Positions 8,113 to 18,649 of a stretch of 64,000 nucleotides of DNA are shown here, piece by piece. Source of the DNA: Streptomyces sp. V4I2. GTDB lineage: Bacteria > Actinomycetota > Actinomycetes > Streptomycetales > Streptomycetaceae. Within the stretch, counting starts at the first letter, position 1. Every line of letters starts with the position of its first letter. The position numbers and the translations under genes are program-made. The DNA is taken from contig NZ_JAUSZM010000003.1 of assembly GCF_030817655.1 (NCBI RefSeq), forward strand, positions 1,488,001-1,552,000, written 5' to 3'. A model generated the notes under the pieces. The model did not search any database, was not told the DNA's origin, and saw only the letters and a list, made by a program, of their open reading frames with translations.

Positions 8113-11022
8113 ATGGCGCCTGGGCTGCGGCAATCTCTCACCGAACACCGTCCGTTGCTCGAGCGCCACCGGGAACTTCGGGCGCTCGACTCCGCATTGT
8201 CCGAGCTCCGCGAATCGGTCGAGGGCGTACCTCGCACGCCGTCCGGCGAACTCCTCGTCTTCGCCGGTCCGGCCGGTATGGGAAAGACCACGCTCGTCAC
8301 TGCCGCCCGCGTTCGCGCGATCTCGCGCGGATGCACGGTGCTTTCTGCCAAGGGCAGTGAGAACGAGCAGGGGATGGCGTTCCGCGTGGTGCGCCAGCTC
8401 CTGCAGCCCGCCTTGGCCGCGATGGACGAGGCGGAGCTCCGTGCCTTCCTGGGAAGTTGGTACGACATCGTGGCGGTCGCGCTCGGCCTCGAGGCGAAGG
8501 ACACCGCCCATGTGCCGGATCCGACCGGGGTGCGCGACGGCCTCGACTGGGTCATGACCCGTCTGGCGGTGAAGAAGAAGCCGGTCGTGCTGCTCCTGGA
8601 CGACCTGCACTGGGCTGATGCCGAGTCCCTCGGGTGGCTCGCCTCCTTCGCGCCACGCGCCGCCGATGTCCCCTTGCTGATCGTCGCCGCCTATCGGCCC
8701 GACGACATGCCGCCCGAGGCGGAAGCCATCCGCACGGTCTTCGAGCGCCATGGGAACCGCCCCCATTCGCTGGTGCCGCTCAGCGCAGACGGCGTCGCGC
8801 GGATCATCAGGGACGCGGTGGGCGAGCAGGCCGAGGACGAGTTCTCCGAGGAGTGCTGGACGGTCACCAACGGGAACCCGTTCGAGACCGTCGAACTGGC
8901 CTTCAGGCTCGCAGAGCGGCAAGTGCGGGGCATGCGGCACGAGTTGCCCGTGATGCGAGACCTCGCAGCGGCCGTCAAGGGCCCCGGCCTGCTCAATCGC
9001 CTGAAACGGCTCGGTACGAGCACCGTCCGCTATGCCTGGGCGGCCGCTGTGCTGGGCGGGTCCTTCTCGCCGGAACTCGCCGCGGACCTCGCGGTGATCG
9101 GCAACGAGGAGGCCGCCGAGGCCACGGAGCGGCTGCGTGCCGCCCGGATCCTGGCCGACAGTCAAGGGCCCGGGAGCGGCTTGGAGTTCGTGCACCCACT
9201 GATCGCCACCACTATCTACCGGGCCATCCCCTCCGGCCTGCGCGTCGGTCTGCACAACGCGGCCGCCGAGGCCGTCCGCGCCGCCGGACTCGGTCCCACC
9301 GCAGCAGCCCGGCATCTGTTGGAGGTTCCCTGCGAGGGCAGGCCGGAAGCCGTCGAATGTCTCCGCGCGGCCGCCCACGAGTACCTTCGTGCCGGGGCCC
9401 CGGAGGCCGCCCGGCGTGCCCTGACCCGGGCCCTGCGGGAGCCGCCGCCCGCGGAGGACCGGGCCGCACTCCTCCACGAACTCGCCTGCTCGACCTTCCT
9501 CATCGAACCCACGGCCACGGTCGGCTATCTCCAGGAGGCCCTGAAGGAGCCCGGAATCGAGCCCGATCTACGCGCCTCCATCGTCTACCGGCTGGCCCAG
9601 GCGCTGGCCCACACCGACCGGCTGGCCGAGGCCGCGACCGTGGCCGCCGACGAAGCACAGCAGGCGGCCAATCCGCGAATCCGACTGCGGATGCAGGCCG
9701 ATCACTTCGTGTGGAGCGCGTTCCGCATGGACGAGCCGGACTCGCCCGCCCGCTCCCGCAAGCTGGCACGGCTGGCCGAGAAGCTGACCGGCCGCGGGCT
9801 CGAGGAGCGCTACATCCTGGGCCTGCGGGCGTGGGACGCGCTGGTGCGCGGCGAGCCGCGACGGACCGTCCTCGCGTGCGCCGAGGACGCCCTGCGCGGG
9901 GGCATGAGCTGGACCGACGAGAACCGCGGCTTCGAGGTGCCCGTCTCGGTCGCTCTCGCGTTCATGTACTGCGACCAGCCCCGGCGGGCCGAGGAACTGT
10001 TCATCAAGGGCATGGCCGAGTGCGAGGTCAAAGGCTGGCGAGGCTCGCACATGGCCGTCGGCCAAACCCTCTTCGGCTACATCCGCTACCGCCGCGGCTG
10101 CCTGGCCGAGGCCGAAGAACTCGCCCGCGAGGGCCTGCGCAACGCCGACCGGGTGGAGGGCGCCGTACCCGCCCAGTGGTTCGCCATCGGCATCCTGATC
10201 CAGATCCTGCTGGCCCGCGGCCGGACCGCCGCCGCCCGTCGGCTCGCCGACCGGTACCACTACGGCGAGGTGGTCCCGAACGCCGTCATCTACCCCGATC
10301 CGCGCACGGTGTACGCCGAGCTGCTGCTGGCCGAGGGGCGGCGCTCGGAGGCCGAGTGCATTCTGTCCGACGTCGGGGACCGGCTGGAGGCGCGTGCCTG
10401 GCGCAACCCCTCCTGGTGTCCCTGGCAGCTCGACCTGGCGTCCGCCGTCGCCCCCAGCGCTCCCGACCGGGCGGTCCGTCTCGCCCAGGACGCCGTCAAG
10501 CGGGCCCGCGACTTCGGGGCGGCGTCCGTGATCGGTCAGGCGCTGCACGTCGAGGCCGAGGTCACCGGCGGGCCCGCGGCACTCGACCTGCACACGCAGG
10601 CCGTCGAGCACCTGGAACAGTCCCCCGCCTCCTACGAGCTGGCCCGCGCCCTGGTCGGTCACGGCGCCGCGCTGTCCCGCAACAGCCGGCTCCAGGATGC
10701 CGCCGACCGGCTCTACCAGGGGCTGGAGACCGCCGTCCACTGCGGTGCCGAGGCCGTGGCCACCCGGGCCAGGGAGGAACTCTCCGCCGCCGGAATGCGC
10801 CCCCTGCCCCTGCGCTATGGCCAGACGGACACCCTCACCGCCCACGAACGCCGAGCCGCCGAGATGACGGCCCAGGGGCATCCCGTGACGGTGGTCGCGA
10901 AGGAACTGCGCCTGACCGAGCAGGGCGTCCGCAACCTGCTCTCCGCCGCCTACCGGAAGATCGGCACGGACGCGGCGGGGCTCGCCGGGGCGTTGAAGAC
11001 CTTTCCGCGGCCTCAGCTGTGA
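8113..11022 (+). CDS. LAL-type LuxR-family ATP-binding regulator
   Basis: This 969-residue protein has the size and layout of large ATP-binding LuxR regulators. A Walker A site (GPAGMGKTT, residues 52-60) and Walker B (PVVLLLDDLHWAD) form an N-terminal STAND-type ATPase. A long helical, TPR-like middle follows, then a C-terminal LuxR-type helix-turn-helix (TAHERRAAEMTAQG then LTEQGVRNLLSAAYRKIG). The HTH is somewhat divergent but keeps the pattern. Start ATG 8113 is chosen because AGGAAG precedes it and the ATPase core starts about 50 residues in, as usual. An in-frame upstream extension to 7990 looks non-coding. It sits immediately after the terpene synthase on the same strand and is the probable pathway activator. 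Confidence 0.9.
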   Translation: MAPGLRQSLTEHRPLLERHRELRALDSALSELRESVEGVPRTPSGELLVFAGPAGMGKTTLVTAARVRAISRGCTVLSAKGSENEQGMAFRVVRQLLQPALAAMDEAELRAFLGSWYDIVAVALGLEAKDTAHVPDPTGVRDGLDWVMTRLAVKKKPVVLLLDDLHWADAESLGWLASFAPRAADVPLLIVAAYRPDDMPPEAEAIRTVFERHGNRPHSLVPLSADGVARIIRDAVGEQAEDEFSEECWTVTNGNPFETVELAFRLAERQVRGMRHELPVMRDLAAAVKGPGLLNRLKRLGTSTVRYAWAAAVLGGSFSPELAADLAVIGNEEAAEATERLRAARILADSQGPGSGLEFVHPLIATTIYRAIPSGLRVGLHNAAAEAVRAAGLGPTAAARHLLEVPCEGRPEAVECLRAAAHEYLRAGAPEAARRALTRALREPPPAEDRAALLHELACSTFLIEPTATVGYLQEALKEPGIEPDLRASIVYRLAQALAHTDRLAEAATVAADEAQQAANPRIRLRMQADHFVWSAFRMDEPDSPARSRKLARLAEKLTGRGLEERYILGLRAWDALVRGEPRRTVLACAEDALRGGMSWTDENRGFEVPVSVALAFMYCDQPRRAEELFIKGMAECEVKGWRGSHMAVGQTLFGYIRYRRGCLAEAEELAREGLRNADRVEGAVPAQWFAIGILIQILLARGRTAAARRLADRYHYGEVVPNAVIYPDPRTVYAELLLAEGRRSEAECILSDVGDRLEARAWRNPSWCPWQLDLASAVAPSAPDRAVRLAQDAVKRARDFGAASVIGQALHVEAEVTGGPAALDLHTQAVEHLEQSPASYELARALVGHGAALSRNSRLQDAADRLYQGLETAVHCGAEAVATRAREELSAAGMRPLPLRYGQTDTLTAHERRAAEMTAQGHPVTVVAKELRLTEQGVRNLLSAAYRKIGTDAAGLAGALKTFPRPQL

Positions 11023-11043
11023 GGACAGTGCCGACGACAGCCG

Positions 11044-12507
11044 TTACGAGGTCTCCCGGGCCGGCATGGACAGGACGTGCGCGTCCCACGCGTCCAGGGC
11101 CACGAACAGGCCCGGGCCGGTCAGTTCGTCGCCGTCGCGGTCGTACGTCCGGTCCGTGAGGAGGTCGGTGAGGCGGTGGTGGCCGCCTCGGAGGTCGTCC
11201 CACGGGAGGGGAAGCCGTGCCTGGGCCGGGCGGTCGGCGCAGTTGACGACGACCACGTGGCGGGTGTCCTCGTGCGTCCAGGTCCAGGCGAGCAGACTGC
11301 CGTGGGTGTCGTTGTCCGGCAGGCCCGTCGGGGTCAGCGGCCGCCACTCGCCCCTGCGCACGGCGGCCGCCGCCCCGAGCAGACGGCCGTAGAAGTCGCG
11401 CAGCGGCTCGTCGGCCGGTTCCGGTGGCCGGCGGGAGAGGAACACCGGTGGGCGAACCCGGCGGCCCTCGAACTGGCCCTCGTGCCAGAGCGTCGCGCCG
11501 GGGAGGGTCGCGACGGCGATGGCCGCGGCCTGTCCCCGTGCGCCGGGCAGGGTGGTGGCGGCCCGTGGCTCGTCGTGGTTCTCGAGGAAGCGGACGAGGC
11601 CGCGCTGGTACGCGAGGCCGGCCCCCAGATGTGCGCGGACGGAGTCGGCGTTCTCGTGGCACAGGCGGTCGTAGAGCCGCTTGTCGTAGCAGTGGTCGAA
11701 GCCCTGCTGCTGGAGGGGCTGTTCGAGGTCCCAGTACGCCTCGGCGACGAAGAGGAGGTCCGGGTGGCGTGCGCGGACGCGCGGGATGACGTACGGCCAG
11801 AAGTCCTCGGCGGGAACCGGTCCCGCCCGGTCGCCCCAGGTCTTGGCGAAGACGTCGTTCATCATCAGCATCGCCATGTCGCAGCGCACGCCGTCCGCCT
11901 GGTCGCCGATGGACACCAGGGTGTCCACCGTCGCGGCCCGCAGGCCGTCGGCGAAGGCGTTCAGCTGGACGACGTCCGGCCAGGGCGGGAAGTACGGGTC
12001 GCGGCCCCGGGCGTGGACGCGACCGCCGGCCTCGATGAAGGCGTCCGGCGCGGCGGCCAGGTCGTCCGGGGTGCCCTGGATCAGACGGTCGGGGTGTGCG
12101 GTGAGCCAGGGGTGGTCGGGGGCCACGTGGTTGGGGACGTGGTCCAGGATCAGCCGCAGTCCGCGTGCGGCCAGTTGGGCGCGGGCCGCGGCCAGGCCCT
12201 CCGGGCCGCCGAGGGAGGCGTCGACGACGTAGTTCCGTACGCAGTACGGGGATCCTGCGAGGTCCGCCTCGGTGACGTCGGGCAGGGCCGCGCGGAACGA
12301 GGCCATGAGGGTGTCGTCGCGCAGGGCGATCCCGAGGCCGGCGGGGCTGCGCTCCCAGACGCCCATCAGCCAGACGGTGTCGATGCCGGGCAGCGCGATC
12401 CCGTCCCAGACCTCGCCGGGCACCTCGCCCAGGGTGATGCGACGCCCGTGGCGGTCGCTCAGCTCGCGCAGCCAGACAAGGGTGTTGATCTCCAGGATCA
12501 CCGTCAT
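11044..12507 (-). CDS. GH13 alpha-amylase-family glycosidase
   Basis: This 487-residue cytoplasmic protein lacks a signal peptide. All four GH13 regions are visible: LILDHVPNHV (I), GVRCDMAML with the catalytic Asp (II), FVAEAYWD with the acid/base Glu (III) and FLENHDEPR (IV). A beta-sandwich C-domain ends the chain. The enzyme should act on alpha-glucosidic bonds of an intracellular alpha-glucan or oligosaccharide. Its exact specificity is not readable. The ATG at 12507 overlaps the stop of the upstream GH63-like gene by four bases (ATGA), indicating coupled translation. The 3' end faces the LAL regulator, 21 bases away. Confidence 0.9.
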   Translation of the reverse strand: MTVILEINTLVWLRELSDRHGRRITLGEVPGEVWDGIALPGIDTVWLMGVWERSPAGLGIALRDDTLMASFRAALPDVTEADLAGSPYCVRNYVVDASLGGPEGLAAARAQLAARGLRLILDHVPNHVAPDHPWLTAHPDRLIQGTPDDLAAAPDAFIEAGGRVHARGRDPYFPPWPDVVQLNAFADGLRAATVDTLVSIGDQADGVRCDMAMLMMNDVFAKTWGDRAGPVPAEDFWPYVIPRVRARHPDLLFVAEAYWDLEQPLQQQGFDHCYDKRLYDRLCHENADSVRAHLGAGLAYQRGLVRFLENHDEPRAATTLPGARGQAAAIAVATLPGATLWHEGQFEGRRVRPPVFLSRRPPEPADEPLRDFYGRLLGAAAAVRRGEWRPLTPTGLPDNDTHGSLLAWTWTHEDTRHVVVVNCADRPAQARLPLPWDDLRGGHHRLTDLLTDRTYDRDGDELTGPGLFVALDAWDAHVLSMPARETS

Positions 12508-15048
12508 GACAGGGGTTCCTCCCGGTCGTCCGTGGGCCGTAGGAAGTCCCGGCCGCCGCGGTGCCAGTCGTCGGCGCCGACCACGTGGAACAGCGTCGCG
12601 GTGGCCGCGACCAGTCCGCTCCAGCCGGTCTGGTGGGCGGCGCCGAGCCCCGCGCCGTTGTCACCGTGGAAGTACTCGTAGAAAAGGATCAGGTCCTTCC
12701 AGTGCGGGTCCTTGGCGAACTTGGGCTGGGCGCCGTGCACCGGGCGGTGACCGTCGGGGTCGGGCAGGAAGGTGGAGGTGAGCCGGTCGGAGATCTCGCG
12801 GGCGACCTCGTAGAGGTTCATCCGCCGTCCGGAGCCGGTCGGGCACTCCACGGTGAAGTCGGGGCCGTGGTAGCCGTGCAGGTTCATCAGGGCGCGGATC
12901 AGGAGGAGGTTGATCGGGAACCACACTGGGCCGCGCCAGTTGGAGTTGCCGCCGAACATCCCGGAGTCGGACTCGGCGGGCAGATAGCCGACGCCGTAGG
13001 TCTGGCCGTGCACGTCGAAGGTGTACGGGTGTTCCGCGTGGTGGCGGGAGAGGGACCGGATGCCGTGCGGGCCGAGGAACTCGTCCTCGTCGAGCATGCG
13101 GGCCAGGATGCGGCGCAGCCGGTCCTCGCCGAACAGGGCGAACAGATAGCGGCCCTCGGCGCTGGGGCCGCCGGCGGCGTGCTGCGAGACGAACGCCTCG
13201 ACGGCCGGGTGCCGTCGGATGAACTCCTGGGCACCTTCGACCAGTTCGGGAAAGCTGCGGTCCGCCCGGCCGCCGATCACGCTGGTCGCGGCGAGCGGGA
13301 TCAGGCCGACCAGGGAGCGCACCTTCAGCGGGATCGCGCTGCCGTCGGGCAGCCTGAGGACGTCGTAGAAGAAGCCGTCCTCCTCGTCCCACAGGCTGGC
13401 GTTGTCCTTGCCGATGCGGTTCATGGCGACGGCGATCCACGCGAAGTGCTCGAACAGCATCTGTGCCTGCTCGACGTACACCGGGTTGTCGACGGCGAGT
13501 TCGATGGCGATGTCCATGAGGTTCTGGCAGTACAGCGCCATCCAGGCGGTGCCGTCGGCCTGGTCGAGGTGGCCGCCGGTGGGCAGCGGGGCGCTGCGGT
13601 CGAAGACGCCGATGTTGTCGAGGCCGAGGAAGCCGCCCTGGAAGACGTTGTTGCCGTCGACGTCCTTGCGGTTGAGCCACCAGGTGAAGTTCTTCAGCAG
13701 CTTCTGGTAGGCGTTCTCCAGGAAGGCGCGGTCGCCCTGGCCGGTGCGGTGTTTCTCCAGTTCGTAGACGAAGAGGGTCGCCCAGGCGTGCACGGGCGGG
13801 TTGACGTCGCCGAAGTTCCATTCGTACGCCGGGATCTGGCCGTTGGGGTGCAGACAGAGGCGGTGCAGGAGCAGGTCGAGCTGGGACTTGGCGAAGCCGA
13901 TGTCGACCATGGCCAGAGGGAGGGTGTGGAAGGCGAGGTCCCAGGCGGCGAACCACGGGTACTCCCAGGTGTCCGGCATCGACATGATCTCGTCGTTGAC
14001 CATGTGGTACCAGCCGCTGTTGCGGACGTTCGGGTCGGCGGCGAGGGGGTCGACACCGTGTTCGGCCAGCCAGCGCTGGACGTCCAGGTAGTAGTACTGC
14101 TTGCTCCACAGCATCCCGGCCAGCGCCTGACGGACCATGCGCTTCTCTTCCCGGCCCATGCCGTCCGGTGCGAGGACGTCGTAGAAGGTGTCGGCCTCGG
14201 TGCGGCGCAGGTCCAGCACCTGTCCGAAGTCCCCCCAGGGGGCGGTGAGTTCGGTGTCGGTCAGGCGCAGGCGGATGGTGACGCTGTCCTCGCCGGGGAC
14301 GGTCAGGACGTGGTGGACGGCCGCCTTGGTCCCGGTGCGCTCCGGGTTCACGGCGTCCTGCTCGCCGTGCACGACGTGGCGGTCGATGCCGTCCTTGACG
14401 TACGGCGTGGTGTTGGGGCTGCCGAAGACGCGCTCGTTGTTGGTCTCGTTGTCGGTGAAGAGCGTGGGTGTATCCGTGTCGTGGTACAGCCAGCGCGGGC
14501 CGAGTTCCTCGTGGTCGGCCCGGATCGCGCCCGGTGTCTGCCGCAGGCCCGGTACGGCGGTGCCGCCGGCCCAGGACCAGGTGTGCCGGAACCAGATGGT
14601 CGGCAGCAGGTGGAGCGTCGCCTCGTCGGGTCCGCGGTTGTGCGCGGTGATCTCGACCAGCAGGTCCTCCGGTCCCGCCTTCGCGCCCTGCGGGTACTTG
14701 TAGAGGAACTTCATGTACGAGTGCGTGGGCGTGTTGTCGAGGTGGAAGTAGTACTCCTTGACGTCCTCGCCGTGGTTGCCCTCGGTGTTGGTGAGGCCGA
14801 ACATGCGTTCCTTGCTTGTCGTCGCTGACGCCGGCGATGCCGTCCTCGCCCCAGCGGTAGGCGCGGGAGCGGGCCTGGTCGTGGGTGAAGTACGACCAGG
14901 CGTCGCCGTCGCTGCTGTAGTCCTCCCGGACGGTGCCCGACTGCCGCTCGCTCAGGTACGGGCCCCAGCGCCGCCAGGGCGCCGCACCCGCGTCGGCCTC
15001 CGCCAGCCGCCGCCGCTCTGCGTCGCGTGCGTCACCGTCAGTCGTCAT
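12504..15048 (-). pseudogene. GH63-like (MGH1-type) glycosidase with deletions
   Basis: The N-terminal 80 residues ([19 protein letters not shown], then [16 protein letters not shown]) start at ATG 15048 behind GAGGAG. They belong to the large glucosidase/mannosylglycerate-hydrolase-like family. Near 14811-14817 the frame breaks and the rest continues in another frame from [20 protein letters not shown] to the stop at 12504. From remembered homologues, about 17 codons are missing at the break. A further in-frame loss of some 40 residues seems to lie after KYPQ near 14683. The remainder, including [20 protein letters not shown] and [15 protein letters not shown], is well conserved. Internal initiation at 14804 could make a 766-residue protein lacking its N-domain. 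It overlaps the downstream GH13 gene, so the pair once formed an operon. Confidence 0.75.
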
Positions 15049-15162
15049 CACCCAGGCTCCTCACACACCGTCCGACCTGCCCGACCCGTCCAGACTCGGG
15101 CGGGTCGGACCCGGCCGCACGCGGCTTCGGCCGAACGGGGGGGGACGCGCGTGGCGCGTGGC

Positions 15163-18100
15163 TCAGGCGATCTCCACCAGCAGATCGCCGCCTTCCACCT
15201 GCTGGATCTTGTTGATGGCGAGCCGGGACACCCGTCCGGCCTTCGGGGCGGTGATCGTGGCCTCCATCTTCATCGCCTCGATCGTGGCCACCGTGGCACC
15301 GGCCGCCACCTCGTCGCCCTCGGCGACCGCGAGTGTCACCACCCCGGCGAACGGCGCGGGGACGTGGCCGGGCTTGGAGCGGTCGGCCTTCTCGGTCACC
15401 GGCACGTCGGAGGACGCGGCGGTGTCGCGGACCTGGATCGGCCGCAGCTGGCCGTTCAGCGCGGACATCACCGTGCGCATGCCGCGTTCGTCGGCCTCAC
15501 CGACGGCTTCCAGCTCGATGAGGAGCCGCACGCCCTGCTCGAGGTCGACGGCGTACTCCTTGCCCGGCCTGAGGCCGTAGAAGAAGGCCTTGCTGTCCAG
15601 CACGCTGGTGTCGCCGAAGCTCTGGCGATGCGTCTCGAACTCGCGCGTCGGCCCGGGGAACAGCAGCCGGTTGAGCGTGGCGCGCCGGTCCTTCTCCAGC
15701 CCCGTACGGTCCTCGGCGGACAGCTCCTGCACCGGCTTGGCCTCGGCGCGGCCCTGGAGCGCCCTGCTGCGGAACGGCTCCGGCCAGCCGCCGGGCGGGG
15801 TGCCGAGCTCGCCGCGCAGGAAGCCGATGACGGAGTCGGGGATGTCGAACTTGTCCGGCGTCGCCTCGAACTCCTCGGGCGCCACCCCGGCGCCGACCAG
15901 GTGCAGGGCGAGGTCGCCGACCACCTTGGACGAGGGGGTGACCTTCACCAGGTGGCCGAGGATGCGGTCGGCGGCGGCGTACATCGCCTCGATGTCCTCG
16001 AACCGGTCGCCGAGGCCCAGCGCCACGGCCTGGGTGCGCAGGTTGGAGAGCTGGCCACCGGGGATCTCGTGGTCGTAGACGCGTCCGGTCGGCGAGGCGA
16101 GGCCAGCCTCGAACGGTGCGTAGATCTTGCGGACGCTCTCCCAGTACGGCTCCAGATCACCGACCGCCCTCAGGTCCAGGCCGGTCGGCCGCTCCGAGTA
16201 GTCGGTCGCCGCGACGATCGCCGACAGCGACGGCTGTGAGGTGGTGCCCGCCATCGAGGCGACCGCGCCGTCCACCGCGTCCGCGCCGGCCTGGATCGCG
16301 GCGAGGTAGGTGGCCAGCTGGCCGCCCGCCGTGTCGTGGGTGTGCAGGTGCACCGGCAGGTCGAACTCGCGGCGCAGCGCGGAGACCAGTTTCGCGGCGG
16401 CGGGGGCGCGGAGCAGACCGGCCATGTCCTTGACGGCGATGACGTGGGCGCCCGCGTCCACGATCTGCTCGGCCAGGCGGAGGTAGTAGTCGAGGGTGTA
16501 CAGCCGCTCGTTCGGGTCGGACAGGTCGGAGGTGTAGCACAGGGCGACCTCGGCGACGGCGGTGCCGGTCGCCCGTACGGCGTCGATGGCGGGCCGCATC
16601 TGGCCCACGTCGTTGAGCGCGTCGAAGATGCGGAAGATGTCGATGCCGGTGGCCGCGGCCTCCTGCACGAAGGCGTCGGTCACCTCGGTCGGGTACGGCG
16701 TGTAGCCCACGGTGTTGCGGCCCCGCAGCAGCATCTGGAGGCAGAGGTTCGGCACGGCCTCGCGCAGGGCGGCCAGGCGTTCCCAGGGGTCCTCGGCGAG
16801 GAAGCGCAGCGCGACGTCGTAGGTGGCGCCGCCCCAGCACTCCAGGGAGAGCAGCTCGGGAAGGGTGCGGGCGACGAGGGGGGCGACGGCGAGCAGGTCC
16901 TTGGTGCGGACCCGGGTGGCGAGCAGCGACTGGTGGGCGTCCCGGAACGTGGTGTCGGTGACGCCGATCGTCGGTGACTCGCGCAGCCACCGGGCGAAGC
17001 CCTCGGGGCCCAGTTCGGTGAGCTTCTGCTTGGAGCCGGCGGGCGGCTCGCCGGCGTCGGCCCGCGGCAGTTTGGTGGTGGGGTCGATCAGGTCGGGCCG
17101 CTCGCCGTGCGGCTTGTTCACCGTCACGTCGGCGAGGTAGGTGAGCAGCTTGGTCCCGCGGTCGGCGGAGTGGCGGGCGGTGAGCAGGTGCGGGCGCTGC
17201 TCGATGAACGACGTGGTGACGTTTCCGGCCTGGAAGTCCGGGTCGTCGAGGACCGCCTGGAGGAAGGGGATGTTGGTGGCCACGCCGCGGATGCGGAACT
17301 CGGCCACGGCACGCCGGGCCCGGCGCACCGCGGTCGTGAAGTCCCGGCCCCGGCAGGTGAGTTTCACCAGCATGGAGTCGAAGTGCGCGCTGATCTCCGT
17401 ACCGGCGTGGGTGGTGCCGCCGTCGAGACGGATGCCCGAGCCGCCGGGCGAGCGGTAGGCGCTGATCCGGCCGGTGTCCGGGCGGAAGCCGTTGGCCGGG
17501 TCCTCGGTGGTGATCCGGCACTGGAGTGCGGCGCCGTGCAGGGTGACGGTCTCCTGGGAGAGGCCGAGGTCGGCGAGGGTCTCGCCGGCGGCGATGCGCA
17601 GCTGTGCCTGGACCAGGTCGACGTCGGTGACCTCCTCGGTCACCGTGTGCTCGACCTGGATGCGCGGGTTCATCTCGATGAAGACGTGGTTGCCGTCGCG
17701 GTCGAGGAGGAACTCCACGGTGCCCGCGTTGCGGTAGCCGATCTCGCGGGCGAACCGCACGGCGTCGGCGCAGATCTGCTCGCGCAGCGCCGGGTCGAGG
17801 TTGGGCGCGGGGGCCAGCTCGATGACCTTCTGGTGGCGGCGCTGCACGGAACAGTCGCGCTCGAAGAGGTGGATGACGTTGCCGTGCCCGTCGGCGAGGA
17901 TCTGCACCTCGATGTGACGGGGTTCCACGACGGCCTTCTCCAGGAAGACGGTGGCGTCACCGAACGCGGAGGCCGCCTCGCGGGCCGCCGCCTCGATGGA
18001 CTCGCGCAGCTGGGCGGGCTCCTGGACGCGGCGCATGCCGCGCCCGCCGCCGCCCGCGACCGCCTTCACGAACAGGGGGAAGCCGATGTCCTCGGCGGCC

Positions 18101-18537
18101 CGCACCAGCTCGTCCACGTCGGCAGAGGGCGCCGAGGACCCCAGCACCGGTACGCCGGCCGCGCGGGCGGCGGCCACCGCCCGGGCCTTGTTGCCCGTCA
18201 GCTCCAGGATCTGCGCGCTCGGCCCGACGAAGGTGATGCCCGCTTCCTCGCAGGCCCGCGCCAGCTCCGGGTTCTCGGACAGGAACCCGTAGCCCGGATA
18301 GACGGCGTCGGCACCGGCCAGCCGGGCCGCGCGGATGATCTCCTCGACGGAGAGGTAGGCCCGCACCGGGTGCCCCGGCTCGCCGATCTCGTAGGCCTCG
18401 TCGGCCTTCATCCGGTGCAGCGAGTTGCGGTCCTCGTGCGGGAAGACGGCGACGGTCCGCGCGCCCAGTTCATAGCCGGCGCGGAAGGCTCGAATCGCGA
18501 TCTCGCCTCGGTTGGCGACCAGTACCTTGCGGAGCAT
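15163..18537 (-). CDS. pyc: Pyruvate carboxylase
   Basis: This 1124-residue single-chain biotin enzyme carboxylates pyruvate to oxaloacetate, feeding the TCA cycle. Domains run in the usual order. The biotin carboxylase begins with RKVLVANRGEIAIRAFRAG and has the ATP-grasp loop KAVAGGGGRGMRRV and the catalytic EMNPRIQVEHTVTEEV. The carboxyltransferase has DTTFRDAHQSLLATRVRTKD and the metal-binding HTHDTAGG. A C-terminal biotinyl domain carries EAMKMEA, with the target Lys at about residue 1090. Start ATG 18537 follows GAAGGG and gives the family's normal N-terminus. The in-frame extension upstream overlaps an unrelated gene region and is not coding. It appears to be a stand-alone unit. Confidence 0.97.
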   Translation of the reverse strand: MLRKVLVANRGEIAIRAFRAGYELGARTVAVFPHEDRNSLHRMKADEAYEIGEPGHPVRAYLSVEEIIRAARLAGADAVYPGYGFLSENPELARACEEAGITFVGPSAQILELTGNKARAVAAARAAGVPVLGSSAPSADVDELVRAAEDIGFPLFVKAVAGGGGRGMRRVQEPAQLRESIEAAAREAASAFGDATVFLEKAVVEPRHIEVQILADGHGNVIHLFERDCSVQRRHQKVIELAPAPNLDPALREQICADAVRFAREIGYRNAGTVEFLLDRDGNHVFIEMNPRIQVEHTVTEEVTDVDLVQAQLRIAAGETLADLGLSQETVTLHGAALQCRITTEDPANGFRPDTGRISAYRSPGGSGIRLDGGTTHAGTEISAHFDSMLVKLTCRGRDFTTAVRRARRAVAEFRIRGVATNIPFLQAVLDDPDFQAGNVTTSFIEQRPHLLTARHSADRGTKLLTYLADVTVNKPHGERPDLIDPTTKLPRADAGEPPAGSKQKLTELGPEGFARWLRESPTIGVTDTTFRDAHQSLLATRVRTKDLLAVAPLVARTLPELLSLECWGGATYDVALRFLAEDPWERLAALREAVPNLCLQMLLRGRNTVGYTPYPTEVTDAFVQEAAATGIDIFRIFDALNDVGQMRPAIDAVRATGTAVAEVALCYTSDLSDPNERLYTLDYYLRLAEQIVDAGAHVIAVKDMAGLLRAPAAAKLVSALRREFDLPVHLHTHDTAGGQLATYLAAIQAGADAVDGAVASMAGTTSQPSLSAIVAATDYSERPTGLDLRAVGDLEPYWESVRKIYAPFEAGLASPTGRVYDHEIPGGQLSNLRTQAVALGLGDRFEDIEAMYAAADRILGHLVKVTPSSKVVGDLALHLVGAGVAPEEFEATPDKFDIPDSVIGFLRGELGTPPGGWPEPFRSRALQGRAEAKPVQELSAEDRTGLEKDRRATLNRLLFPGPTREFETHRQSFGDTSVLDSKAFFYGLRPGKEYAVDLEQGVRLLIELEAVGEADERGMRTVMSALNGQLRPIQVRDTAASSDVPVTEKADRSKPGHVPAPFAGVVTLAVAEGDEVAAGATVATIEAMKMEATITAPKAGRVSRLAINKIQQVEGGDLLVEIA

Positions 18538-18649
18538 TCCGGATCCCTTCGAACTGCCGGTGAGGGACACCATGGTCGCGGCATTACCGCCGCCTTGCCA
18601 TGAGAGGCGGGTCACGTGGGGGTGTCGGTTTCGGGACGGTGTGCGCCGG

